DNA from: Geodermatophilaceae bacterium NBWT11
GTDB lineage: Bacteria; Actinomycetota; Actinomycetes; Mycobacteriales; Geodermatophilaceae
Assembly (NCBI GenBank): GCA_014218215.1
Contig: CP043652.1
Coordinates: forward strand, 3,348,001 to 3,412,000
Reading direction: 5' to 3'
Length of the DNA: 64,000 nt
The notes beneath the pieces are model-generated. The model did no database searches. It saw only the letters and a list, made by a program, of their open reading frames with translations, and had not been told where the DNA came from. How positions within the stretch are numbered: the first letter of the stretch is position 1; the number at the start of each line of letters is the position of its first letter. Both the position numbers and the translations under genes were made by a program. Below are positions 7,997-16,138 of the stretch, in pieces.

Positions 7997-8873
7997 CGGG
8001 GGAGTCCGCGGGGTCGACCAGGGTGGCGAAGTGGGCGAGCATCCGGTCGGCGTCGGGCTCGAGCCCGGTGAACAGCCGGAAGGAGTCCACGGCCTGGAAC
8101 ACCGCCATCCCGCCGCCGTCGAGCACCCGGCAGCCGTGCTCACGGGCGGTGCGCACCAGCTCGGTCTCCAGCGGGCGGTAGACGATGTCGGCCACCCACA
8201 GCTCGGGACGCAGCAGCTCGGCCGGCACCGGGGAGCCAGGGTGGGCCGCCATGCCGGTGGGGGTGGCGTGCACCAGTCCGTCGGCAGCGGCCAGCGCGCT
8301 CGCCAGCCCGGTGAGGTCCCCGCCGTCCGCCCGGCCGGGGCCGAACCGCTGCTGGAGCGCACCGGCCAGGGCGGTGGCCCGCGAGGCGTCGACGTCCAGC
8401 ACGGTCAGCCGACCGGTGCCCAGGGTGAGCAGCGCGTGCGCGACCGCGGCCCCCGCCCCGCCGGCGCCCAGCAGCACGACCCGGTCCATCGCGGCGTCGG
8501 GCAGCCCGCGGTCGACGTTGCGGGCGAAGCCGGACCAGTCGGTGTTGTGCCCGACGGCCCGGCCGTCGGTGAAGACCACCGTGTTGACCGCACCGAGGGC
8601 CTCGGCATCGGGGGACAGCTCGTCCAGGTGCTCGATCACCAGCTGCTTGCACGGGTGGGTCACGTTGAGCCCGTCGTAGCCCGCCAGCTGTGCGGCCCGG
8701 ACCAGCTCGCCGACCTGCTCGGGGGCCCTGCCCAGGACGTCGATGTCCAGCCGGCGGTAGACGTGGCGCAGACCCAGCGCGTCGGCCTCCGCCTCGTGCA
8801 GGGCCGGGCTGAGGGAGGGCCCGATGCCCGAGCCGATGAGTCCGACGACGATGCCGGGACGGGCTGGGCTCAC
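7989..8873 (-). CDS. aroE: Shikimate/quinate dehydrogenase (AroE family, probably catabolic)
   Basis: 294 residues. The substrate domain has the SLSPALHE and NVTHPCKQ motifs (catalytic Lys), GAVNTVVF and GHNTDWSGF. The Rossmann domain has GAGGAGAAVAHAL, and DVDAS after beta-2 suggests NAD rather than NADP, as in the catabolic QsuD/AroE types. It oxidises shikimate or quinate to the 3-dehydro acid, and the next gene makes protocatechuate from that. GTG 8873 is chosen because GGAGGTC lies 5-10 nt upstream. Its promoter region holds an operator shared with the permease gene, so control by the divergent TetR protein is likely. Confidence 0.88.
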   Translation of the reverse strand: MSPARPGIVVGLIGSGIGPSLSPALHEAEADALGLRHVYRRLDIDVLGRAPEQVGELVRAAQLAGYDGLNVTHPCKQLVIEHLDELSPDAEALGAVNTVVFTDGRAVGHNTDWSGFARNVDRGLPDAAMDRVVLLGAGGAGAAVAHALLTLGTGRLTVLDVDASRATALAGALQQRFGPGRADGGDLTGLASALAAADGLVHATPTGMAAHPGSPVPAELLRPELWVADIVYRPLETELVRTAREHGCRVLDGGGMAVFQAVDSFRLFTGLEPDADRMLAHFATLVDPADSPVG

Positions 8874-8888
8874 GAGCGACCTCCGTAT

Positions 8889-8906
8889 GTACCAACTGGT
8901 GAGTTG
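8889..8906. promoter_or_regulatory. Operator 1 for the TetR regulator (shikimate module)
   Basis: GTACCAACTGGTGAGTTG is an imperfect 18-bp palindrome of the form GTACNAACNNGTTNGTAC. Read on the other strand it matches operator 2 at 9670-9687 in 15 of 18 positions, including the run ACCAGTTGGTACATA. It lies 16 bp upstream of the aroE-like start. Confidence 0.7.
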
Positions 8907-8955
8907 ACTGGCTCCAGGACACCACACCGTGACGCCGGGCACCACCCCCCGGGCC

Positions 8956-8961
8956 TAGGCT
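8956..8961 (+). promoter_or_regulatory. -10 box of a leaderless promoter (TetR gene)
   Basis: TAGGCT is followed by 7 nt and the GTG at 8969, with no ribosome-binding site. Confidence 0.5.
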
Positions 8962-8968
8962 CGCCCCC

Positions 8969-9601
8969 GTGACCGAGACCCCCGAGCGGACCCGGGACGC
9001 CGAGCGGACCCGGGCGGAGATCCTCGCCGTGGCCACCGAGGAGTTCGCGCACTCGGGCTACGCCGGGGCCCGGGTGGACGTCATCGCGGCGAAGACCAGC
9101 ACCACCAAGCGGATGATCTACTACTACTTCGGCGGCAAGGAGCAGCTGTACGTGGCAGCTCTCGAGGCGGCCTACACCCGCATCCGCGGCCTGGAGCAGC
9201 AGCTCGACGTCGAGCACCTGGACCCGGTGGAGGCCATCCGCGAGCTGGCCGGGCTCACCTTCGACCACCACGAGGCCCACCCGGACTTCATCCGGCTGGT
9301 CAGCATCGAGAACATCCACCACGGCGAGCACATCGCCGGCTCCGCGGTGCTGTCGAACCTGGCCAACCCGGCCCTCGACGTCCTCGGCGCGATCCTGGAC
9401 CGCGGGCGCGCGGCGGGCCTGTTCCGGGCCGACGCCGACGCCCTCGACGTCCACCAGGTGATCAGCAGCTTCTGCATCTTCCGGACGGCGAACCAGCACA
9501 CCTTCGGCGCCCTCTTCGGCCGCGACATGCTCGCCCCCGAGCTGCGCCGACGCCAGCGCGCGCTCCTGACCGACCTGGTGACCGACTACCTGGTGGTGTA
9601 G
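8969..9601 (+). CDS. TetR/AcrR-family regulator of the shikimate module
   Basis: 210 residues. An N-terminal helix-turn-helix (about residues 12-58) contains ILAVATEEFAHSGYAGARV and the recognition helix TSTTKRMIYYYFGGKEQLY. The rest is a helical ligand-binding domain of the TetR_C_33 type often seen in aromatic-acid regulators. It lies between the two gene units carrying the matching operators, divergent from aroE-qsuB and ahead of the permease. The ligand is probably a shikimate- or quinate-derived compound, or protocatechuate, and this is inferred from neighbours only. Confidence 0.88.
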   Translation: MTETPERTRDAERTRAEILAVATEEFAHSGYAGARVDVIAAKTSTTKRMIYYYFGGKEQLYVAALEAAYTRIRGLEQQLDVEHLDPVEAIRELAGLTFDHHEAHPDFIRLVSIENIHHGEHIAGSAVLSNLANPALDVLGAILDRGRAAGLFRADADALDVHQVISSFCIFRTANQHTFGALFGRDMLAPELRRRQRALLTDLVTDYLVV

Positions 9602-9632
9602 CTCCGCGGACACGCGGGACGCGGACCGGGCC

Positions 9633-9662
9633 TTGACACCGTGACCGGCACCACCCCATCCT
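9633..9662 (+). promoter_or_regulatory. Sigma-70-type promoter of the MHS permease
   Basis: TTGACA (9633-9638) and CATCCT (9657-9662) are separated by 18 bp. The predicted start point falls at the edge of operator 2, so a bound repressor would block initiation. Confidence 0.5.
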
Positions 9663-9669
9663 CTGCGTC

Positions 9670-9687
9670 GTACTAACCAGTTGGTAC
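9670..9687. promoter_or_regulatory. Operator 2 for the TetR regulator (permease promoter)
   Basis: GTACTAACCAGTTGGTAC is a near-palindrome (14 of 18 positions symmetric). It is the inverted partner of the site at 8889-8906 and directly follows the TTGACA/CATCCT promoter. Confidence 0.7.
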
Positions 9688-9739
9688 ATAGAGCCGACCG
9701 GTCCCCGGCACCGACGCCACCGATCCAGGAGCCCTGCGC

Positions 9740-11143
9740 ATGAGTGCGACCTCGAGTCCCCCGGCCACCCCACCCGTGAAGCGGACACCCGTGAAGGCTG
9801 CGCTCAGCAGCTGGCTGGGCAGCGCCCTGGAGTACTACGACTTCTTCATCTACGCCCAGGCGGCCGCGCTGGTCTTCCCGACGGTGTTCTTCCCGGCCGA
9901 CGACCCGCAGGTCGCCGTGGTGGCCTCGTTGGCCACCTTCGGAGTCGGCTACGTGGCCCGCCCGATCGGTGCCTTCGTGCTCGGCCACTGGGGCGACACC
10001 CACGGTCGCAAGAACATGCTGGTGCTCTGCATGCTGATGATGGGCATCTCGACCCTGCTGGTGGCGGTGCTGCCCACCTACGGCCAGGTCGGCGTGCTGG
10101 CCCCGGCGCTGCTGGTGCTCATGCGGTTAATCCAGGGCTTCGCCGTCGGCGGCGAGATCGCCGGTGCCAGCACGATGACGATGGAGCACGCGCCCTTCGG
10201 CAAGCGCGGCTTCTACACCAGCTTCACCCTGCAGGGCGTCCAGGGCGGGCAGCTGCTGGCCGCCGCGATCTTCCTGCCGCTGGCCGCGGTCCTGCCCGAG
10301 GACGACTTCCAGAGCTGGGGCTGGCGGATCCCGTTCCTGCTCAGCGCCGTGGTCATCGTCATCGGGCTCGTCGTGCGCCGCAAGGTCGAGGAGACCCCCG
10401 CCTTCCAGGAGAAGGCCGCCACCGGCGAGGTGCCCAAGGCCCCGATCGTGCAGGTCGTGCAGGAGAACGGCGCCGACATGCTGCGGGTGGTCGTGATGGC
10501 GCTGATGAACGCCGTGCCGCTGACCGCCACCGTGTTCGGTGCCACCTACGCCACCAGCGAGGCCTACGGCGTCGGGTTCTCCACCGCCACCTACCTGTGG
10601 ATCTCGGTCGCCGGCAACCTGGTCGCGATGGTGCTGATCCCCTTCATCGGCAACCTGTCCGACCGGATCGGCCGCCGGCCCTGCATCATCGTCGGCTCGC
10701 TGGGCTCCACGGCGATGGCCTACGCCTACCTGCACGCCATCAGCATCGACAACGTGACGCTGGCGTTCGTCTTCGCGATCCTCATGTGGGGCACGGTCTA
10801 CCAGGGCTACAACGCGGTGTTCCCGAGCTTCTACCAGGAGCTCTTCCCGACCCGGACCCGCGTCACCGGCTTCGCGGTCAGCCAGAACATCGGCACCATG
10901 ATCACCGCGTTCCTGCCCTCGCTGTTCGCCGCGATCGCCCCGCCGGACTCCAACGTCCCGCTGATCGTGGGCAGCATCGTCTTCGGCATCGGCATCGCGG
11001 TGGCCGTCGCGGCGCTCTCCGCCCGCGAGACCTTCCGGGTGGCCCTGGACGACCTGGGCAAGCCGTCGGCGGTCCCGATGGAGAAGGCGGAGTACGAGCG
11101 GCTGCGCAGCGGTCAGGAGGAGCGCGTCGCCGAGACCGTCTAG
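9740..11143 (+). CDS. MHS-family MFS permease (probable shikimate/aromatic acid uptake)
   Basis: 467 residues with about 12 transmembrane helices. It has the metabolite:H+ symporter signature: SWLGSALEYYDFFIYAQAA at the first helix, the loop motif GHWGDTHGRKNMLV near residue 87, and RLIQGFAVGGEIAGA. Family members include ShiA (shikimate), KgtP and PcaT-like dicarboxylate or aromatic acid carriers. The shared operator with the aroE-qsuB unit makes shikimate, quinate or protocatechuate the likely cargo. A strong hairpin terminator follows 13 nt after the stop. Confidence 0.85.
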   Translation: MSATSSPPATPPVKRTPVKAALSSWLGSALEYYDFFIYAQAAALVFPTVFFPADDPQVAVVASLATFGVGYVARPIGAFVLGHWGDTHGRKNMLVLCMLMMGISTLLVAVLPTYGQVGVLAPALLVLMRLIQGFAVGGEIAGASTMTMEHAPFGKRGFYTSFTLQGVQGGQLLAAAIFLPLAAVLPEDDFQSWGWRIPFLLSAVVIVIGLVVRRKVEETPAFQEKAATGEVPKAPIVQVVQENGADMLRVVVMALMNAVPLTATVFGATYATSEAYGVGFSTATYLWISVAGNLVAMVLIPFIGNLSDRIGRRPCIIVGSLGSTAMAYAYLHAISIDNVTLAFVFAILMWGTVYQGYNAVFPSFYQELFPTRTRVTGFAVSQNIGTMITAFLPSLFAAIAPPDSNVPLIVGSIVFGIGIAVAVAALSARETFRVALDDLGKPSAVPMEKAEYERLRSGQEERVAETV

Positions 11144-11155
11144 GGCGAGGACGAC

Positions 11156-11186
11156 GAGGACCCGCAGCCCAGGGCTGCGGGTCCTC
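11156..11186. terminator. Bidirectional intrinsic terminator
   Basis: A perfect 15-bp inverted repeat (GAGGACCCGCAGCCC and its complement) with a 1-base centre lies between convergent genes ending at 11143 and 11193. It lacks a long U-tract, as is common in high-GC actinobacteria. Confidence 0.75.
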
Positions 11187-11192
11187 GGTCGT

Positions 11193-12059
11193 TCAGCCCC
11201 CGATCCGGTCCAGCTGCTCGAGCTCCACGGGGCCGAGCACCCGGGCCGCCGCCTCCAGGTTGGCCTCCAGGTGGGCCACCGACGACGTCCCGGGGATGAG
11301 CAGGACGTTGGGCGAACGGGCCAGCAACCAGGCCAGCGCGACCTCCATCGGGGTGGTCTCCAGCGACCGGGCCACCTCCTCCAGGGCGTGCGACTGCAGC
11401 GGGGTGAACCCGCCGAGCGGGAAGAACGGCACGTAGGCGATGCCCTCCCGGGCCAGCGCGTCGATCATCGCGTCGTCGTCGCGGTGCACCAGGTTGTAGT
11501 GGTTCTGCACGCAGACCACCGGGGCGACCTCCTGGGCCTCGGCCAGCATCGAGGTGCTCACGTTGCTGATCCCGATGTGCCGCACCAGCCCCTCGGCCTG
11601 CAGGGCGGCCATGGTCTCCATCGGGCCGGTCACCGAACGCTCCACCGGCTCGGCGAACCCGGGCATCCGCAGGTTGACCACGTCCAGGACGTCGAGACCC
11701 AGGTGGTCGAGGTTGTCGTGCACGGCCTGGCGCAGCTCGTCGGAGCCCAGCGCCTCCGGCCACTCGCCCTCCGGCGTCCGCCGGGCCCCGATCTTGGTCA
11801 CGATCGTGAGGCCCTCGGGGTAGGGGTGCAGGGCCTCGCGGATGACCTCGTTGGTCACGTGCGGCCCGTAGTAGTCGCTGGTGTCGATGTGGTCCACGCC
11901 GAGCTCCACGGCCCGGCGCAGCACCGCCACCGCCGCCTCGCGGTCGGCGGGCGGGCCCATCACGTGCGGTCCGGCCAGCTGCATGGCGCCGTAGCCCGTG
12001 CGGTGCACGGTGCGGTCACCGAGCTGGAACTGCCCGGAGCGGTCTGCCGTCGTCGTCAT
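11193..12059 (-). CDS. Aldo/keto reductase
   Basis: 288-residue TIM-barrel oxidoreductase that should use NADPH on an aldehyde or ketone. Visible motifs are HIDTSDYYGPHVTNEVI (catalytic Asp and Tyr), IVTKIGARR (catalytic Lys), GLVRHIGISN and ALAWLLARSPNVLLIPGTSS. The usual catalytic His region reads LDVLDVVNLRM, so Asn stands where His is normally found. This is a known feature of one large bacterial AKR subgroup that still binds cofactor. ATG 12059 follows a GGGG run. The substrate is unknown. Confidence 0.88.
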   Translation of the reverse strand: MTTTADRSGQFQLGDRTVHRTGYGAMQLAGPHVMGPPADREAAVAVLRRAVELGVDHIDTSDYYGPHVTNEVIREALHPYPEGLTIVTKIGARRTPEGEWPEALGSDELRQAVHDNLDHLGLDVLDVVNLRMPGFAEPVERSVTGPMETMAALQAEGLVRHIGISNVSTSMLAEAQEVAPVVCVQNHYNLVHRDDDAMIDALAREGIAYVPFFPLGGFTPLQSHALEEVARSLETTPMEVALAWLLARSPNVLLIPGTSSVAHLEANLEAAARVLGPVELEQLDRIGG

Positions 12060-12085
12060 GTCCCCGGTGTACTCCGGGGCAGGCG

Positions 12086-13303
12086 TCAGCGCGCGCCGAT
12101 GTCGGCGGTCGCGCGCTCCCAGGTGTCCACGTCGGTGACCACGGGGTCGGGGCTGGCGGTGTCGGCCCGCTCGGTGCGCATGGCCGCGAGGCAGACGACG
12201 GTGCCGGCCAGCGCCAGCGCGGCACCCACCCAGATGGGCGCCGTGTAGCCGTAGCCCGCGCTCAGCACGGCCGCGCCCAGGGCCGCGCCGAGGGCGTTGG
12301 CCACGTTGAAGGCGCCCTGGTTGGCGGCGGAGACGAGCGAGCCACCGCGCACCCGGGCGGCCTCGATGACCTTGTTCTGGACGACCGGTCCGGCGGCGAA
12401 GGCGACCGTGCCGAAGAGCACCAGCAGGACGACGGCGGAGGCCGCCGTGCGCGCGGTCAGCGCGAAGCCGACCAGCAGTGCGGCGCTGACCAGCAGGCCG
12501 ATGGCCACGAAGCGCAGGCCGTAGCGGTCGCCGAGCTTGCCGCCGGCGAGGGTGCCGATCGTCGTCCCGACGCCGAACAGCGCCAGCACCGGCGTCACCC
12601 AGCCCTCGGTGAGCCCGCCGAGCTCGGTGAGGATGGGGGAGACGTAGGAGTAGACGGAGAAGAGCGCGGCGAACCCGATCATCGTCAGCCCGAGCACCAT
12701 CCACACCTGGCGGCGGCGGAAGGCCCGCAGCTCGCTGCGCAGGTCGGTCTTCTCCCCGCTGACCGCGGGCATCCAGGCCACCAGCCCGGCGATGGTGACC
12801 AGGCCGATGACCGCGCAGCCGGCGAGCACCAGGCGCCAGCTGGTCTGCTGGGCGACGAACGTGCCCAGCGGGACGCCGATGACGTTGGCCAGGGTGAGCC
12901 CGACCATCATCAGCGAGATCGCCTGGGTGGCCTTGTCGCGCGGGACCAGCCGGCGGGCGGCGACCGCACCGACTCCGAAGAACGAGCCGTGCGCCAGGGC
13001 GGTGAGCACCCGGGCGACCACCAGCAGGCCGTAGCTCGGGGCCAGCGCCGAGAGCACGTTGCCCACGACGAACACGACCATCAGCCCGATCAGGGTCTGC
13101 TTGGGGGTGAACCGGACGCCGAGCGCGGTGAGCGTCGGCGCACCGATCACGACGCCGACCGCGTAGGCGCTGATGAGGAGGCCGACGGCGGACACCGAGA
13201 CCCCGAGTCCGTCGGCGATCTCGGGCAGCATGCCCATGACCACGAACTCGGTGGTTCCGATGCCGAAGGCACCGATGGCCAGGGCGAGCAGGGCGCGGGG
13301 CAC
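12086..13303 (-). CDS. MFS efflux transporter, DHA1 (AraJ/CmlA-like)
   Basis: 405 residues, 12 predicted helices, beginning ALLALAIGAFGIGTTEFVVMG, the hallmark of the sugar-efflux/chloramphenicol-resistance-like DHA1 group. Helix 5 carries the antiporter-like motif GLTLANVIGVPLGTFV. It probably exports a small organic or drug molecule by proton antiport. GTG 13303 has an AGAGGA box 7 nt upstream. A hairpin-rich stretch separates it from the alcohol dehydrogenase gene upstream on the same strand. Confidence 0.88.
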   Translation of the reverse strand: MPRALLALAIGAFGIGTTEFVVMGMLPEIADGLGVSVSAVGLLISAYAVGVVIGAPTLTALGVRFTPKQTLIGLMVVFVVGNVLSALAPSYGLLVVARVLTALAHGSFFGVGAVAARRLVPRDKATQAISLMMVGLTLANVIGVPLGTFVAQQTSWRLVLAGCAVIGLVTIAGLVAWMPAVSGEKTDLRSELRAFRRRQVWMVLGLTMIGFAALFSVYSYVSPILTELGGLTEGWVTPVLALFGVGTTIGTLAGGKLGDRYGLRFVAIGLLVSAALLVGFALTARTAASAVVLLVLFGTVAFAAGPVVQNKVIEAARVRGGSLVSAANQGAFNVANALGAALGAAVLSAGYGYTAPIWVGAALALAGTVVCLAAMRTERADTASPDPVVTDVDTWERATADIGAR

Positions 13304-13325
13304 AGCAGTCCTCTACGAGGGAGAC

Positions 13326-13395
13326 GTCGGGGGTTCCTCCCCAGCCAAGGGCACGGGACCCCCGACGCCATCCCGCGACCGGCATGAGACCGGTC
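13326..13395 (-). terminator. Hairpin cluster between the alcohol dehydrogenase and MFS genes
   Basis: GTCGGGGGTTCC (13326-13337) pairs with GGGACCCCCGAC (13355-13366), 12 bp with one G-U. A second 6-bp stem (GACCGG/CCGGTC) lies at 13377-13395, just past the dehydrogenase stop. It most likely terminates the upstream gene. A 5'-UTR role for the MFS gene is possible. Confidence 0.4.
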
Positions 13396-13415
13396 ACGTC
13401 ACTCGGACGTGCAGG

Positions 13416-14594
13416 TCAGGGCTGCAGGAGCACCTTGACCGTGCCGTTCCGCTTCTGACGGAAGTCCTCGTAGGCGGTGGGCGCGTCCTCCAGCGACACG
13501 TGGTGGGTCGCGAAGTCGTCCACGCCGAGCACGTCGGCGTCGGTGAGCAGCGGCAGGATGTCGGGCACCCACCGCCAGACGTTGGCCTGGCCCATGTGCA
13601 GCCCGATCTGCTTGTCGAACATGTTCATCAGCGGCAGGGGGTCGGTGGCCCCGCCGTAGACGCCCGAGAGCGACACGGTGCCGCCGCGGCGGACCGCCTC
13701 GATCGCGGTGTTCAGCGCGGCGAGCCGGTCGATGCCCGCCACCGTCATGACCTTCTCCATGATCGCGTCGGGGACCAGGGCCGAGGCCTTCTGGGCGAGC
13801 TTGGCGCCGGGGGAGCCGTGCGCCTCCATGCCGACCGCGTCGATCACGCTGTCGGCCCCGCGTCCGGCCGTCTTCTCCCGCACCGCGGCCACGACCTCGG
13901 CCTGGTCGGTGCTGGCGATGACGTCGATGCCGCGCTGCCGGGCCCGGCTGAGCCGCTCGGGGACGACGTCGGAGGCGATGACCTGGTGGCCCAGGTGCGC
14001 GGCGATGCGGGCGCACATGTCGCCGATCGGGCCCAGCCCGAGCACCAGCACGCTGCCGCCCTCGGGGATCTTCGCGTACTGGACCGCCTGCCAGGCCGTC
14101 GGCAGCACGTCGGAGAGGTAGACGAACCGGTCGTCGGCCGGGCCCTCGGGGACGACGATCGGCAGGGTGTTGCCGAAGGGCACCCGCAGGTACTCGGCCT
14201 GCCCGCCGGGCACCTGGCCGTAGAGCTTGGTGTAGCCGAACAGCGAGGCGCCCATCCCCTGGTCGCGGTTCTGGGTGGTCTCGCACTGGCTCTGCAGCCC
14301 GCGCTCGCACATCCAGCAGGTGCCGCAGGAGATGTTGAAGGGGACGACGACCCGGTCACCGGGCTTGACCGCGGTGACCTCGGGACCGACCTCGCGGACG
14401 ACGCCCATCGGCTCGTGGCCCATCACGTCGCCGACGGACATGAACGGGGCCATCACCTCGATGAGGTGCAGGTCCGAGCCGCAGATGCCGCTGGAGGTGA
14501 CCTCCACGACGATGTCGGTCGGGTCCTGGATGGTGGGGTCGGGGACGGTGTCGACGCGGACGTCGTCGCGACCGTGCCAGGTGACTGCGCGCAT
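13416..14594 (-). CDS. Zinc-dependent alcohol dehydrogenase (FdhA/threonine-dehydrogenase-like MDR)
   Basis: 392-residue medium-chain dehydrogenase. Catalytic-zinc residues are in GICGSDLH and GHEPMGVV. The structural-zinc lobe is CGTCWMCERGLQSQC (four Cys). The Rossmann motif is VLGLGPIGDMCARI with SDVVPERLSRAR, favouring NAD. The length and the lobe insert (ETTQNRDQGMGASLFGY) match the glutathione-independent formaldehyde dehydrogenase-like branch. ATG 14594 has GGAGGAG 9 nt upstream. It is divergent from the M23 gene. The true substrate is unknown. Confidence 0.88.
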   Translation of the reverse strand: MRAVTWHGRDDVRVDTVPDPTIQDPTDIVVEVTSSGICGSDLHLIEVMAPFMSVGDVMGHEPMGVVREVGPEVTAVKPGDRVVVPFNISCGTCWMCERGLQSQCETTQNRDQGMGASLFGYTKLYGQVPGGQAEYLRVPFGNTLPIVVPEGPADDRFVYLSDVLPTAWQAVQYAKIPEGGSVLVLGLGPIGDMCARIAAHLGHQVIASDVVPERLSRARQRGIDVIASTDQAEVVAAVREKTAGRGADSVIDAVGMEAHGSPGAKLAQKASALVPDAIMEKVMTVAGIDRLAALNTAIEAVRRGGTVSLSGVYGGATDPLPLMNMFDKQIGLHMGQANVWRWVPDILPLLTDADVLGVDDFATHHVSLEDAPTAYEDFRQKRNGTVKVLLQP

Positions 14595-14881
14595 GGTGGA
14601 GGTCTCCTCCGGTTGCGGGGTCGCCACCGCGGGTCGCACTGCACTCCCGTGGTCTCCAGGCGGGCAGCGGCGCGTGTGGCGTCTGTCGCACCTACCCGAC
14701 ACGGCGAGGCGCATGCGTTCCCGCTGTGCGATCACCACCTCACGGAGGGTGTCGAACTGGCAGCTGTTGTCGTGACCTGCGCCACCATCGCCGTGTGATT
14801 CGGTCGGAACGCTGGTCACGGTCGGGTCACGGCGTGTTTACATGGGTCCCGCTCCCCAGCCGGCCGACGAAAGACAGGTGC
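14595..14881. promoter_or_regulatory. Divergent intergenic region with a GGTCACGG direct repeat
   Basis: The 287 bp between the alcohol dehydrogenase and M23 genes hold no convincing small gene. GGTCACGG occurs twice, at 14814-14821 and 14825-14832. The 11-bp phase (one helical turn) is typical of a response-regulator site. It lies 50-70 bp before the M23 start, just upstream of a TTTACAT-like -10. MtrA-type regulators bind such repeats before cell-wall hydrolase genes in relatives, but the link here is only inference. Confidence 0.35.
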
Positions 14882-16080
14882 ATGAAGTCGCAACACCCGC
14901 AACGACTCCTCGGGCACGACCTGGAGCCACGGAACGGTGCCGACGGCACCGCCGACCGTGGCTCCGTCGCTGTCGAGGGGCCGCAGGGCACGGTCACGGC
15001 TGGGGGAGCCGACACCGCCTTCGAGACCACCTCCCACACCGCCCACGGGCAGTCCGACACGGCCGTCGTGTCCCTGCTCGTGGCCGCGACAGCCGCCCCG
15101 GAGCGGGACGCCCTGGTGCGTGACCTCGCCGGGCGCGCGGCCGCCACCCTGGACGCCGAGGTCCCGGCCCCCGACGCCGCCGTGGTGGACCGCGCCGCTG
15201 CCCGGGACGGGGACCTCGTCGTCGCCGACAGCCCGCGGGAGGACGTCGAGGTCTCCGCCGCGGAGATCATCGCCGCGATCGCCGAGGGCCGCGTCGCCCG
15301 TGGCCGGCACCGCCAGGCCCGCAGCCCCCGCACCCGGGTGCTCACCGGCCCGGCCCGGATGCGCCGTCCCACCCTGTACCTGGCCGCGGCCCTGGTGGGT
15401 GCGACCGGCATCGGCCTGGTCACCACCGGCGACCCGCAGGCCCAGGCCGACCAGCCGCAGACCGCCACCGCCAGCGAGGCGGTCAGCGTGGCCGACGCCC
15501 TCGGCCTGCAGGCCGCCGCGCCCAGCACGGCCGCCGTCGAGTCCGACGCGGTCGGTCAGCTCCAGCAGATGGCCGCCAGCCGCGCCCAGCGCGAGACCGA
15601 GCAGGCGGCCGCCGCGCAGACCCAGGCCGCCGCCGACCAGGCCGTGCTCGACGCGCAGGCCGCGGCCGCGGCCGAGGCCGCCCGACCCACGGCGGTCGCC
15701 CCGGTCGCCGGCGCCCGGCTCTCCAGCCAGTTCGGGTACCGGTGGGGCACGCTGCACGCCGGCATCGACCTCGCCGCCCCCATGCTCACCCCGAGTACGC
15801 CGTCATGGACGGGGTCGTGCTGCAGGCCGGTCCGGCCAGCGGTTTCGGGCAGGCCGTCTACATCCAGCACGAGAACGGCGACGTCACCGTGTACGGCCAC
15901 ATGGAGGAGATCCTGGTGACCGCCGGTCAGGTGGTGCAGGCCGGCGAGACCATCGCGCTGCTGGGCAACCAGGGCCAGTCCACCGGACCGCACCTGCACC
16001 TCGAGGTGCACGTCGGCGGCATGAACGGGGAGAAGATCGACCCGATCCCGTGGCTCGCGGAGCGTGGCGTCACCTTGTAG
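14882..16080 (+). pseudogene. M23-family peptidoglycan endopeptidase, frameshifted in the catalytic domain
   Basis: Domains in order: a 155-residue acidic, low-complexity N-terminus; a membrane anchor or signal region (RRPTLYLAAALVGATGIGLV); a coiled-coil-like Ala/Gln stretch (QMAASRAQRETEQAAAAQTQ); then a LytM domain. The zinc motif half HAGIDLAAP is in the first frame. The rest, including EYAVMDGVVLQAGPASGFG and the HLH motif (GPHLHLEVHVGG), is in the next frame, ending at 16080. The break is at 15791-15796 (ACCCCGAGTAC), where one extra C would restore the TPEYAV reading. Either a C-run error or a recent inactivation is possible. The intact protein would cleave peptidoglycan cross-links outside the membrane. 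Confidence 0.75.
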
Positions 16081-16138
16081 CCACCAGGTGGCACACTCCT
16101 GGCATGCGAACTGCTGCATGTGACCCGGGGGAGTGCTG

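Noticed and set aside
5000-8071. Plus-strand 1023-codon open frame
   Set aside because: Covers the ABC-F gene in the wrong frame and then the complement of qsuB; no protein-like hydrophobic pattern.
14640-14881. c-di-AMP (ydaO) riboswitch before the M23 gene
   Set aside because: Such riboswitches often precede actinobacterial cell-wall hydrolases, but none of the conserved core segments is visible here.
15742-16080. Separate 112-residue peptidase gene
   Set aside because: Sequence continues the M23 domain of 14882 in the next frame; better explained as one frameshifted gene.
16103-16120. CATGC…GCATG as a metalloregulator operator for the CDF gene
   Set aside because: Only 5-bp arms and no regulator gene nearby; not enough to call an operator.
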